A DNA stretch of 13,183 nucleotides from Azoarcus sp. GTDB taxonomy: Bacteria > Pseudomonadota > Gammaproteobacteria > Burkholderiales > Rhodocyclaceae. The translations under genes and the position numbers were made by a program. Positions within the stretch are counted from its first letter, which is position 1; every line of letters begins with the position of its first letter. The notes below the pieces were generated by a model, which did not search any database, was not told where the DNA came from, and saw only the letters and a list, made by a program, of their open reading frames with translations. This document shows, one piece after another, positions 1 to 6,712 of this stretch. The DNA is taken from contig JAIRNL010000076.1 in the NCBI GenBank assembly GCA_031258035.1, positions 1 to 13,183 on the forward strand, in the 5' to 3' direction.

Positions 1-14
1 TCGCCGCCTTCGAT

Positions 15-1082
15 ATGAGCCTGCCCTCCTTCTCACGTCCACGCCGCCGCGGCATTTACATCCTGCCCAACCTTTTCACCACCGCGGCGCTTTTCTGTGG
101 GTTCTTCGCCATCGTGCAGGCGATGAATCACCAGTACGAGGCCGCCGCCATCGCCATCTTCGTCGCCATGGTGTTCGACGGCCTCGACGGACGCATCGCC
201 CGCCTCACCGGCACGCAGAGCGAGTTCGGCGCCCAATATGATTCCCTGTCCGACATGGTGTGCTTCGGGGCCGCGCCGGCGCTGGTGGTCTATGAATGGG
301 CGCTCATGGATCTGGGCAAGATCGGCTGGATCGCCTCGTTCATCTACTGCGCGGGCGCGGCGTTGCGGCTGGCCAGGTTCAACACCAACATCGACATCGT
401 CGACAAGCGGTTCTTCCAGGGCCTGCCCAGCCCCGCCGCCGCGGCGCTGATCGCCGGCACGGTGTGGCTGGCCATCGACAACCAATTGACCCCCGGCGAT
501 GACGCGCCCTGGTTGCGCGCCCTGGCTTGCCTGATTACGTTCTTCGCCGGTATTTCCATGGTCGGCAACGTGCCGTTCTGGAGCGGCAAGAGCATCAACC
601 TGCGCAAGAGCGTGCCTTTCATCGTCGTCATCGCGCTGGTGCTGGCTTTCGCCCTCGGCTCGTTTTATCCGCCGGGGACTTTTTTCGGGCTCTTCGTCGC
701 CTATGCCCTGTCCGGCTACCTGCACGCCGCCTGGCGTTGGCAACGCCAGCGCCAGGCGGCGAAGGCGGAACGGGAACAGGCGGAATCGTTCGTGACGGAA
801 GCGGAGAGTCCCCATGTCGACGGCGAAGCCGTGGCCGAAGATGCATCGCCGAAAGACGAAGACGCCGCTTCCGGGGATGATTTTTCCTTCAGGGGCGAGG
901 ATGCCGAAAGCGACGGTCGCGGCGAGGAGGCTTTCACGGAAAACGGCGATGCGGAAAACGGCGATGCCGGGGACGATTCGCTCGCCAGCGCGCGGCGGCC
1001 CCGCAGGCGGCATCGGCAAGACAGCGAGCCTGGGGAAAATCCCCTTCCCGACGAAGCGCCCGACCCGGAAAAGTCCATCTGA
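15..1082 (+). CDS. pssA: CDP-diacylglycerol--serine O-phosphatidyltransferase (phosphatidylserine synthase) with acidic C-terminal tail
   Basis: Integral membrane enzyme that joins serine to CDP-diacylglycerol to make phosphatidylserine, the precursor of phosphatidylethanolamine. The CDP-alcohol phosphatidyltransferase signature is complete: D55-x2-D58-G59-x2-A62-R63, then G72-x3-D76-x3-D80, which binds the metal and the CDP group. Hydrophobic segments run through about residue 240 (near 20-36, 42-54, 103-120, 138-153, 168-186, 200-230). The N-terminus (basic stretch, then YILPNLFTTAALFCGF) is typical of type II PssA, which supports the ATG at 15, although only 14 upstream bases are visible. 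Residues about 245-355 are odd: a hydrophilic tail rich in Asp, Glu, Gly and Ser with an ENGDAENGDAGDD near-repeat and a basic patch (ARRPRRRHR) at 326-334. Ordinary PssA proteins end soon after the last helix. The tail is probably disordered; its role is unknown. Confidence 0.95.
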   Translation: MSLPSFSRPRRRGIYILPNLFTTAALFCGFFAIVQAMNHQYEAAAIAIFVAMVFDGLDGRIARLTGTQSEFGAQYDSLSDMVCFGAAPALVVYEWALMDLGKIGWIASFIYCAGAALRLARFNTNIDIVDKRFFQGLPSPAAAALIAGTVWLAIDNQLTPGDDAPWLRALACLITFFAGISMVGNVPFWSGKSINLRKSVPFIVVIALVLAFALGSFYPPGTFFGLFVAYALSGYLHAAWRWQRQRQAAKAEREQAESFVTEAESPHVDGEAVAEDASPKDEDAASGDDFSFRGEDAESDGRGEEAFTENGDAENGDAGDDSLASARRPRRRHRQDSEPGENPLPDEAPDPEKSI

Positions 1083-1116
1083 CCGCCGCCATTCCCCGCC
1101 TGTGCCGGGAACGGCT

Positions 1117-1470
1117 TCATTCCCGCTTTTGCGGCGGCGGCGCGGCGGCGCGCGCATGCCCGATGGCGGCAATGTACAGCCCCACAGCCAGGACGATTTC
1201 CCCGCGCGCCAGCATGCCCACGATGTCGGCGTCGCCGCAGCGCCACGCCCCTTCGATGAAATAAGGCAGACTCAACATCGACAGGCACTGGCTGGTATAG
1301 CGCCGCCCGCGCAAGGCGCCGGGCACGGCGGGCAACAACGGCAGGACTTTGAGCACCAGCCACGAACCGCCCGGGCGCAACGGCGCGAGCCATCCTTCCC
1401 ACAGCACGCACAGCGCTATCAGGGCCAGCAGTGCCGCGCACACCAGATGCGACCACGAACGCGCCATCAT
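1117..1470 (-). CDS. DUF2069 family small membrane protein
   Basis: Predicted inner-membrane protein of about 117 residues with three or four hydrophobic segments: SHLVCAALLALIALCVLWEGWLAPL near the start, WLVLKVLPLLPAVPGAL, a segment with SLPYFIEG, and a last one with EIVLAVGLYIAAIG. The tryptophan-rich first helix, the LKVLPLLP stretch and the YFIEG motif match the DUF2069 family as I know it; its function is not established. In related proteobacteria DUF2069 genes lie beside wrbA and yihY. Here it is divergent from yihY and wrbA is missing, which still supports the call. Two adjacent ATG codons (1470 and 1467) could start it; upstream in-frame codons would add a stretch that is not membrane-like, so I use 1470. 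The preceding GGGGCGG on the coding strand is at best a weak ribosome binding site. Confidence 0.75.
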   Translation of the reverse strand: MMARSWSHLVCAALLALIALCVLWEGWLAPLRPGGSWLVLKVLPLLPAVPGALRGRRYTSQCLSMLSLPYFIEGAWRCGDADIVGMLARGEIVLAVGLYIAAIGHARAAAPPPQKRE

Positions 1471-1528
1471 GGCCGCCCCACCCGCGCCGCGCCGGATGTG
1501 CGCCGCAAACGAAAAATGTCGATGCCAG

Positions 1529-1558
1529 TTGCCTGCATGATCCGCCAAAGCCGATAAA
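1529..1558 (+). promoter_or_regulatory. Putative sigma-70 promoter of the yihY-like gene
   Basis: TTGCCT at 1529-1534, an 18-base spacer, and GATAAA at 1553-1558 inside a GATAAAAT stretch. Initiation would fall near 1565, leaving a leader of about 26 bases before the ATG at 1592 and almost nothing before the TTG at 1568. Both boxes deviate from consensus, so this is a suggestion only. Confidence 0.35.
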
Positions 1559-1591
1559 ATCGCGGCATTGTATCCGAGTCCGCCACCGGCC

Positions 1592-2812
1592 ATGTCTGCG
1601 CGAACCCTCCCCCAGTCGCTGCGCGATTTTGTCATGCTTCTGCGCGCGCGCTTCATCGCCACCCGCTGCCCGCAGGTCGCCGGCAGCCTGGCTTACACCA
1701 CCCTGCTCGCGCTGGTGCCATTCATTACCGTGGCCATCGCCGTTTTCGGCAATCTGCCCGGCATGGATGCGGTCGGTTCATCGCTCAAGGCTTTTCTGCT
1801 CGAAAACATGCTCCCGGACAGGGCCGGCCATATCATCGCCACCTATGCCCTGGAGTTTTCGGAAAAAGCCGCCCGCCTCACCCTGATCGGCATCGCCATG
1901 CTGGCCCTGACTTCGCTGATGCTGCTGGCCACCATCGAGCGCGTGTTCAACCACATCTGGGGCGTGCGGCAGCCGCGCCCGCTGTTGCTGCGCATCACCG
2001 TATATTGGTTCATCCTCACGCTCGGCCCCGTCATCATCGGGAGCAGCATCGTTGCCACCGGCTACCTGGTGAGCGTTTCGATGCAGTGGTCGCAGGCTCT
2101 GGGCTGGTTGGGCGCCCTGTCCGCCCGATTTCTGCCGCCGCTGCTGCTCGGCGTGCTGTTCATTTTCTTGTACTTTGCCGTGCCCAACCACAAGGTACGC
2201 CTCGCGCATGCCATCGTCGGCGGACTGGGCGCGGCGGTGGCGTTTTTCCTGATGCAGCGCGCCTTCGGCATCTTCATCGCCCGCTTTCCGTCTTACACCC
2301 TGATTTACGGCACGTTCGCGGCGCTGCCGATATTTCTTGTCTGGCTTTATCTGTCGTGGCTCGTGGTGCTGCTCGGGGCGCTCGTCACCGCCACTTTGCC
2401 GGCTTTCGCGGAACGGCGGCGGGTCGTGGCGACGTTCCCCGGCTGCGAAGCCTGGGCGGCGGTGACGATGCTGGTGCAACTGGCTCACGCCCAGGGCAGC
2501 GGCCATCCCGTGAGCTTCGCGGCGCTGCGCGACCACGCGCCCCTGTCGGAACATCACACCGAGGCCGTGCTCGGCAAGCTGGTCGAAGCCGGCTGGGTCA
2601 GCCGCACCGATGACGGCGACTGGGTGCTCACCCGCTCGCCGGCACAGATTCCGCTCACGGAGATCATCCGCCGCTTCGCGCTCGATATGGACGCCTGGAG
2701 GCGCGCGGCGGGGCTGAGCGGGCCGGAAGACGGCATCGTGGGCCGCCTGGAAGAAGGCGTGCGCCTCGGCAACCAGACCCTGGCTGATGTCGCCCCGGCT
2801 TACTTGGCGTAG
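1592..2812 (+). CDS. YihY/UPF0761 family inner-membrane protein (BrkB-like; formerly misnamed ribonuclease BN) with C-terminal winged-helix-like region
   Basis: Polytopic membrane protein of 406 residues. The family signature is at residues 30-52 (AGSLAYTTLLALVPFITVAI), followed by helices near 95-117, 133-160, 178-200, 205-230 and 236-270, including the typical PNHKV and YGTFAALPIFLVWLYLSW segments. Residues about 280-365 are soluble and look like the winged-helix-type cytoplasmic domain (SFAALRDHAPLSEHHTEAVLGKLVEAGWV...DWVLTR) found in the longer proteobacterial members; E. coli YihY is shorter. The family was once called RNase BN, but that activity belongs to another protein; the true function is unknown, with a transport or envelope role suspected. 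I prefer the ATG at 1592; an in-frame TTG at 1568 would add eight residues (MYPSPPPA). The 3' end overlaps the convergent gene by 13 bases. Confidence 0.88.
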   Translation: MSARTLPQSLRDFVMLLRARFIATRCPQVAGSLAYTTLLALVPFITVAIAVFGNLPGMDAVGSSLKAFLLENMLPDRAGHIIATYALEFSEKAARLTLIGIAMLALTSLMLLATIERVFNHIWGVRQPRPLLLRITVYWFILTLGPVIIGSSIVATGYLVSVSMQWSQALGWLGALSARFLPPLLLGVLFIFLYFAVPNHKVRLAHAIVGGLGAAVAFFLMQRAFGIFIARFPSYTLIYGTFAALPIFLVWLYLSWLVVLLGALVTATLPAFAERRRVVATFPGCEAWAAVTMLVQLAHAQGSGHPVSFAALRDHAPLSEHHTEAVLGKLVEAGWVSRTDDGDWVLTRSPAQIPLTEIIRRFALDMDAWRRAAGLSGPEDGIVGRLEEGVRLGNQTLADVAPAYLA

Positions 2813-4320
2813 TGGTCGATTTCAAACTGGAACAGTTCGATCATGGCCGTCTGCAAGTCCAGCCCAAAAGCCGCCCCCTGGGCGAGATAAAGATTGCCGG
2901 TGGCCTCATGCGTCATCACGAAGCGGTTCGAGACGTAAGTTCCCGACTCGGTGAGCAGCGCCTGCGCGCCCCGCGCCGGGGAACCCCGCTGGATCATCAG
3001 GGCCGGCGTCATGGCGTCGTTGCCGTGAAAGCAGATCAACACCGGGGTGAAGCCCCGCCCCAGCACTTGCAGGCCCAGTTCGATCTGCTGCGGGCTGTCG
3101 GTTCGCACCCAGCGCACCACGCATATCGTCCATTCCTGCGAGGCTTCGCGCCGCAAAGCCAGAACCGCGCCCGCGAACAACGCGCGCTGTATGCCGCTTA
3201 CGCACAGGATGGCGTAGCCGCCGGGGCTTTCGTTGTATACCGTCCATTCGTCGATCGTGACCGGCGCGTTGCGGCCCATCGCCCACACGTTTTTCAGGCC
3301 GACGCAGACCTGCACCGTGTAGTGCTGGCGGCTGCGCAATTCGGAACGCTCCGGCGGGGCCGCCCATTGTTCGCGCAACCGGCGCAGCAATGAGAGGATT
3401 TCGACCGGCGTCAGCCCCAGGGGCAAAATACCCGAGCCGACTTCGAGGATTTCGCTCTCGCCGCTGCGGCGCGCGTTCGCGTCGAGGTCGAGCAAGCCTT
3501 TTTCGAGCCAGAGAATCTGCGCGCCGATGCGGTGGACGATCGCCTCCGGGCTGAAATAAATGGCCTCGGCCCCTTTTTCTGGCTGGCGCCGCACGCAAGC
3601 CAGGGGCGCCATGTCCTGGTTGGGGTCGAACCAGTAGTTCGACTCCGCGGGCGGCACGGGCGAGGACGACAGCACCAGATCCCCCCCTATTGTCTCCAGG
3701 TAATCGAACAGCCACTGTTGCTCGCGCACCGTCAGGCTTTCCGTCTGGCTCACCGCCATCGTCAGCAGGCGCTTGTAGAGCAGGTTGGCTTTCGCCGGCA
3801 GCGGCTCGGAGGCATCGTCCTTCAGGCGCTCGTACTGGCCGGAGGAAATCCAGGCATCGTGGATGCGCTGCCAGAGGCCGAACGGCGGCGCAGCCCCCAG
3901 CAAGGTATTCAAAAGGTAAATTTCGCCGAGTACGCCCAGGGAGAGACCGCACAACTCAGCCAGTTCGGCGTGCCGCATCCACAGCTTGCGATGCCGCACG
4001 TCGTCGTACAAGGCCCGCAACTGGGCGGAAAGCGCCAGCAGGGATTCGATCAGGGCAGATGCCTGGGCACGCACTTCTGGCGGCGTCGGCAGCGAGCACG
4101 TCAGCAGGCCCGGACGAAAACGTCCGCAAACGTCCTGGGCGCGCTGGCAAAGCAGGACGAGCACCTCCTGGCGCTGTTGCACGGGCAGGGTCTCGGCGAC
4201 GGCGGTAGCCTCGACGCAACGCCCCAGGGCGATCATTTCGGCATCGAGATCGTCACCGGGATCGTCGGAGAGCCAGGATAGCGTTCCTTGCAGGGGATTG
4301 GCGGAATGCTCGGATGTCAT
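2800..4320 (-). CDS. Uncharacterised 506-residue protein with a PilZ-like C-terminal region (possible c-di-GMP effector)
   Basis: No signal peptide or membrane helix. Residues 1-310 are mostly helical and rich in Leu, Ala, Gln and Glu, and match nothing I recognise. From about 322 the protein carries the two landmarks of a c-di-GMP-binding PilZ domain: R325-x3-R329 (RSELR, with another Arg at 331) and N363-x-S365-x2-G368 (NESPGG), separated by a beta-rich stretch. After them come strands typical of a PilZ barrel (GYAILCVSG, GAVLALR, EWTICVVRWVR, QIELGLQVLG). The region after 425 (FTPVLICFHG to the end) is a further beta-rich segment. This supports a cytoplasmic receptor or regulatory role, but the fold is inferred from motifs only. 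The start at 4320 is preceded by GCAGGA only three bases away. It is convergent with the yihY-like gene, overlapping it by 13 bases. Confidence 0.7.
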   Translation of the reverse strand: MTSEHSANPLQGTLSWLSDDPGDDLDAEMIALGRCVEATAVAETLPVQQRQEVLVLLCQRAQDVCGRFRPGLLTCSLPTPPEVRAQASALIESLLALSAQLRALYDDVRHRKLWMRHAELAELCGLSLGVLGEIYLLNTLLGAAPPFGLWQRIHDAWISSGQYERLKDDASEPLPAKANLLYKRLLTMAVSQTESLTVREQQWLFDYLETIGGDLVLSSSPVPPAESNYWFDPNQDMAPLACVRRQPEKGAEAIYFSPEAIVHRIGAQILWLEKGLLDLDANARRSGESEILEVGSGILPLGLTPVEILSLLRRLREQWAAPPERSELRSRQHYTVQVCVGLKNVWAMGRNAPVTIDEWTVYNESPGGYAILCVSGIQRALFAGAVLALRREASQEWTICVVRWVRTDSPQQIELGLQVLGRGFTPVLICFHGNDAMTPALMIQRGSPARGAQALLTESGTYVSNRFVMTHEATGNLYLAQGAAFGLDLQTAMIELFQFEIDHYAK

Positions 4321-4353
4321 GCGTCCTGCATTGATCTGGTCATGGTTTCCACG

Positions 4354-4381
4354 ATTCTATGCGACTTTGCCCCGTAAAGAA
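4354..4381 (-). promoter_or_regulatory. Possible promoter of the PilZ-like gene
   Basis: On the minus strand TAGAAT (complement of 4354-4359) is a good -10 element. The -35 position, TTCTTT (complement of 4376-4381, spacer 16), is poor. Initiation near 4347 would give a leader of about 27 bases. Confidence 0.25.
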
Positions 4382-4600
4382 CACCCCAGGCAAAAAGTGC
4401 GGGGAAATACTTAACGAACCTTCATGGCAGCCCTTTCACGCGGCGTCAACGCCCGCGCCACTTCTCCCGCCACAGGCCAATCCCAGCCAGGGGCGCGCAA
4501 ACCCGGCCTTGGAATGCCCGGGGGCGACGCGGATTCATTCGCAGTCCCCTCGTCTGGGCCTGCCAGCTCGAATGGCGTCCGCGCCTGAACGAAAGACACG
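4382..4600. other. Intergenic stretch without a supported gene
   Basis: This separates two minus-strand genes. It is GC-rich with several short GC inverted repeats but no clean hairpin followed by a T-run, and no RNA gene I recognise. A short minus-strand reading frame runs through it (4411-4644); it overlaps the end of the upstream gene in another frame and has no recognisable motif, so I do not call it. Confidence 0.5.
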
Positions 4601-5632
4601 CTAAACAGCCAGGTCGATTTGCTGCACCGAGCCTGCCTGGCCATCTTCTTTCAGGAAAACGCCCGTCGAGCGCACCTGGGCGAGAAGCTGGTTGTCGATG
4701 TCCTTGACCGAAAACGGCGTATCGGCATTGGCCAGCGCGATCGCGCCAACTCTGGCGGCGCGCAGGCTGCGCAAGACGTCCCCGCCGCTCGCGCCCTTGT
4801 TCCAGACGTAGAGCGAACCGTAGGCGCTGTCGTTTTCGTCTATCCAGCCATTGCCATCGTCGTCGAGCGCCGCCAGCTCGCCGAAGCCGTTCCCGCTCAC
4901 CGCGCCGAACAGTTCACGGCCATTGTTTACCTTGCCGTCGCCGTTGCGGTCGAACACCAGAAAACCGCTGCCGGGCCGGAGAGCGCGGAGGTTCTCGTCC
5001 TTGCCGTCGCTGTCGAGGTCGAAGCGGAAAGTCATGTCGGACAATTCGGCTGCGGTACCGGCAAAATTGAGCACCAGCGGATCCTTGAGCTTCGTCCCCA
5101 TGCTGACTTCCACGTGCTCCTCGGTGTGATAGGCACGCGCCATGGAAAGATTCATCTGGAACGAGATTTCGCGTCCGTCGGCGGTGCGCACCACGCCCTC
5201 GGCGGCGAAATCGGTCTGCTCGATTTCGGTGTACGAGGAATGGCGCTGGTATTCGAGGCTGACCCCGCCGGCAGCCGCCTCTTTCGGATCTTTCGAGCTG
5301 GTGTCGCCGATTTCCGCCTTTTTGCCGGTGAGCATCTCGACGGCCAGCCGCAGCAGGGACAGTTTCGGATCGTTGTCCGTCTGGCGGTTGATTTCGCCCG
5401 CCGGCCGCGCGCCGTGGGTCATATTCAGGCCATTCTCCTGAGCCAGTTGACGGCCCATATCCGAGATCCGCACATCCGCGCCATCCGTTCCAGGGGCCGC
5501 TGCCCCCGGAACGGACGGGGATGGAGACGAGGATTTTCCGCCCGCGCTGAGCTTGAAAGATTCGTAAGTCTGCTTCTCCTGCGCGGCGAAGTGCCGGGTC
5601 GAGAAAGCCAGTTGGGAGTCCGCGATTTTCAT
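4601..5632 (-). CDS. Protein with Asp-rich EF-hand-like calcium-binding loops (VCBS/RTX-neighbour type), function unknown
   Basis: A 343-residue protein without a classical signal peptide or membrane helix. Residues 1-130 are low-complexity, with a Ser/Pro/Gly/Ala linker at 31-52. Residues about 140-200 form a beta-rich domain. Three acidic loops follow: D205-L-D207-S-D209-G210, D228-R-N230-G-D232-G233 (DRNGDGKVNNGRELFG) and D257-x-D259-x-N261-G262-W-I-D265-x2-D268. The pair FDRNGDGKxNNGxELFG and AALDDDGNGWIDEND is common in large secreted calcium-binding proteins of proteobacteria, but small stand-alone proteins like this one are uncharacterised. I chose the ATG at 5632 because AGGA stands upstream and the putative promoter would start transcription at about 5653, downstream of the alternative GTG at 5656. 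Loss of secretion signals leaves its location open. Confidence 0.8.
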   Translation of the reverse strand: MKIADSQLAFSTRHFAAQEKQTYESFKLSAGGKSSSPSPSVPGAAAPGTDGADVRISDMGRQLAQENGLNMTHGARPAGEINRQTDNDPKLSLLRLAVEMLTGKKAEIGDTSSKDPKEAAAGGVSLEYQRHSSYTEIEQTDFAAEGVVRTADGREISFQMNLSMARAYHTEEHVEVSMGTKLKDPLVLNFAGTAAELSDMTFRFDLDSDGKDENLRALRPGSGFLVFDRNGDGKVNNGRELFGAVSGNGFGELAALDDDGNGWIDENDSAYGSLYVWNKGASGGDVLRSLRAARVGAIALANADTPFSVKDIDNQLLAQVRSTGVFLKEDGQAGSVQQIDLAV

Positions 5633-5659
5633 TTTCCGTTCCTGTGTCGCCGTCACCCT

Positions 5660-5686
5660 TCTACGGCGCGCAGGAACAACTCTTTA
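5660..5686 (-). promoter_or_regulatory. Sigma-28 (FliA)-like promoter of the calcium-loop protein
   Basis: On the minus strand TAAAGAGT (complement of 5679-5686), an 11-base spacer, then GCCGTAGA (complement of 5660-5667). The FliA consensus is TAAAGTTT-N11-GCCGATAA, giving six of eight and five of eight matches with exact spacing and an intact TAAA and GCCG core. Initiation near 5653 would leave a leader of about 20 bases before the ATG. Confidence 0.4.
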
Positions 5687-5732
5687 ACGCCGGGACTGGC
5701 TTCGACGTATGCACAGGGAATCACGGCCGGCC

Positions 5733-6293
5733 CTACGCCTCATACCTGATCCTGACGATCTCCACTTCCCGCACGCCCGCCGGACTCGTGAAACGCACCA
5801 CGTCGCCTTCGCGCGCCTTGAGCAAGGCGCGGGCAAGCGGCGATATCCAACTGATCCTGCCGGCGGCGACATCGGCCTCGTCGATGCCGACGATCTGCCA
5901 GTCCCGTTCGGCCATATCGTCATCGGTATCGCAGACCGTCACCGTGGCGCCGAAAAACACCTGGTCGACGCCCTGCCGCGCGCGGGGGTCGACGACCTCG
6001 GCATTGTCGATGCGCTTGCCCAGGAAGCGGACGCGGCGGTCGATCTCGCGCAGGCGCTTCTTGCCGTAGAGATAATCGCCGTTCTCCGAGCGGTCGCCAT
6101 TGCCGGCGGCCCAGGCCACGACCTCCACGATTTTTGGGCGTTCGATGCGCAGGAGCCGGTCGAGTTCTTCGCGGAGCGCCTGATAGCCGCGCGGCGTCAT
6201 GTAGTTCTTGCTGCCCGGCGGCAGGTGTAGCCGGGGCGACAGATCCTCGTCGTTGTCGTCGTCCCCGGATTCTTTTACGAAAGCCTTGTTCAT
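5733..6293 (-). CDS. greB: Transcription elongation factor GreB
   Basis: Binds the RNA polymerase secondary channel and stimulates cleavage of backtracked transcripts. Residues about 30-103 form the N-terminal coiled coil, containing ERPKIVEVVAWAAGNGDRSENGDYLYGKKRLREIDRRVRFL; the acidic tip residues D67 and E70 in GDRSEN correspond to those that hold the catalytic magnesium in E. coli GreB. The C-terminal FKBP-like domain follows (VFFGATVTV...WQIVGIDEAD...ISPLARALLKAREGDVVRFTSPAG). The residue signature ENGDYxYGKKRLREIDRR favours GreB over GreA. A hydrophilic acidic extension of about 28 residues (MNKAFVKESGDDDNDED) precedes the region matching E. coli; such extensions occur in betaproteobacterial GreB. 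GGGACGGA lies just before the start. It is divergent from the DUF465 gene. Confidence 0.95.
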   Translation of the reverse strand: MNKAFVKESGDDDNDEDLSPRLHLPPGSKNYMTPRGYQALREELDRLLRIERPKIVEVVAWAAGNGDRSENGDYLYGKKRLREIDRRVRFLGKRIDNAEVVDPRARQGVDQVFFGATVTVCDTDDDMAERDWQIVGIDEADVAAGRISWISPLARALLKAREGDVVRFTSPAGVREVEIVRIRYEA

Positions 6294-6346
6294 GATCCGT
6301 CCCGGTTGAGGAAAGCGATGTTAAACGGATTCTTCCGGGACGGCGA

Positions 6347-6375
6347 TTGTTTTCCCGCCTGCGGACACATACCAT
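6347..6375 (+). promoter_or_regulatory. Putative sigma-70 promoter of the DUF465 gene
   Basis: TTGTTT at 6347-6352, a 17-base spacer and TACCAT at 6370-6375, each four of six to consensus. It lies in the divergent interval between greB and the small gene. Transcription would begin about 6382, just before the candidate starts at 6401-6431. Confidence 0.3.
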
Positions 6376-6400
6376 AGCCGTGGGCGGTACCCCCGTCGAC

Positions 6401-6646
6401 ATGTCCGAGGCCATGATGAACGACGATATTATGAATGACGATATTTTCGATACGGCGGCGACCCTGCGTGAACGTCTCGCCCGCCTGCATGATGAACACC
6501 GCGATCTCGACGACGCCATCGCCCGTCTGGTTGAATCCCCGACCGGCGATGAGTTGCTCGTCCGGCGAATGAAAAAACGCAAGCTGGCTCTGAAGGATCG
6601 AATCAGCGCGCTCGAACGCCTGGTCGAGCCGGACGATCTGGCTTGA
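6401..6646 (+). CDS. DUF465 (YdcH-like) small coiled-coil protein
   Basis: Short charged helical protein. The sequence TLRERLARLHDEHRDLDDAIARL, then DELLVRRMKKRKLALKDRISALERL, is the two-helix pattern of the DUF465/YdcH family, whose function is unknown. The start is uncertain: ATG codons stand at 6401, 6413, 6416 and 6431. CCGAGG at 6405-6410 would serve 6416 best, giving 76 residues; starting at 6431 gives 71 residues, a usual family length. The ambiguity arises from a tandem 15-base duplication (6416-6430 and 6431-6445) that encodes MNDDI twice. The 3' end faces the desulfurase gene across a long hairpin. Confidence 0.75.
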   Translation: MSEAMMNDDIMNDDIFDTAATLRERLARLHDEHRDLDDAIARLVESPTGDELLVRRMKKRKLALKDRISALERLVEPDDLA

Positions 6647-6663
6647 CGAAACGCGCCCGCCGG

Positions 6664-6700
6664 GGCATGGCCGGGGCCGGGCGCCGATCCCGGCCATGCC
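6664..6700. terminator. Perfect 12-bp hairpin between convergent genes
   Basis: GGCATGGCCGGG at 6664-6675 pairs exactly with CCCGGCCATGCC at 6689-6700 across a 13-base loop. It lies between the stop of the DUF465 gene and the stop of the desulfurase gene, where a bidirectional transcription end is expected. Neither side has a T-run, so it may act as a blocking or mRNA-protecting stem rather than a classical intrinsic terminator. Confidence 0.55.
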
Positions 6701-6712
6701 GACAGCCGCGCA

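Noticed and set aside
33..1172. Long minus-strand open frame opposite pssA
   Set aside because: Arg/Gly/Pro-rich translation with no motif; shadow of pssA in GC-rich DNA.
1568..1591. TTG start eight codons upstream of the yihY-like ATG
   Set aside because: It would lie almost at the inferred transcription start and adds a Pro-rich, non-family stretch; kept only as an alternative.
4411..4644. Minus-strand frame of 77 codons between the calcium-loop and PilZ-like genes
   Set aside because: Overlaps the end of the calcium-loop gene in another frame, has no family motif and no clear ribosome binding site.
5633..5656. GTG start for the calcium-loop protein
   Set aside because: Lies upstream of the predicted transcription start and without a good ribosome binding site; ATG 5632 preferred.
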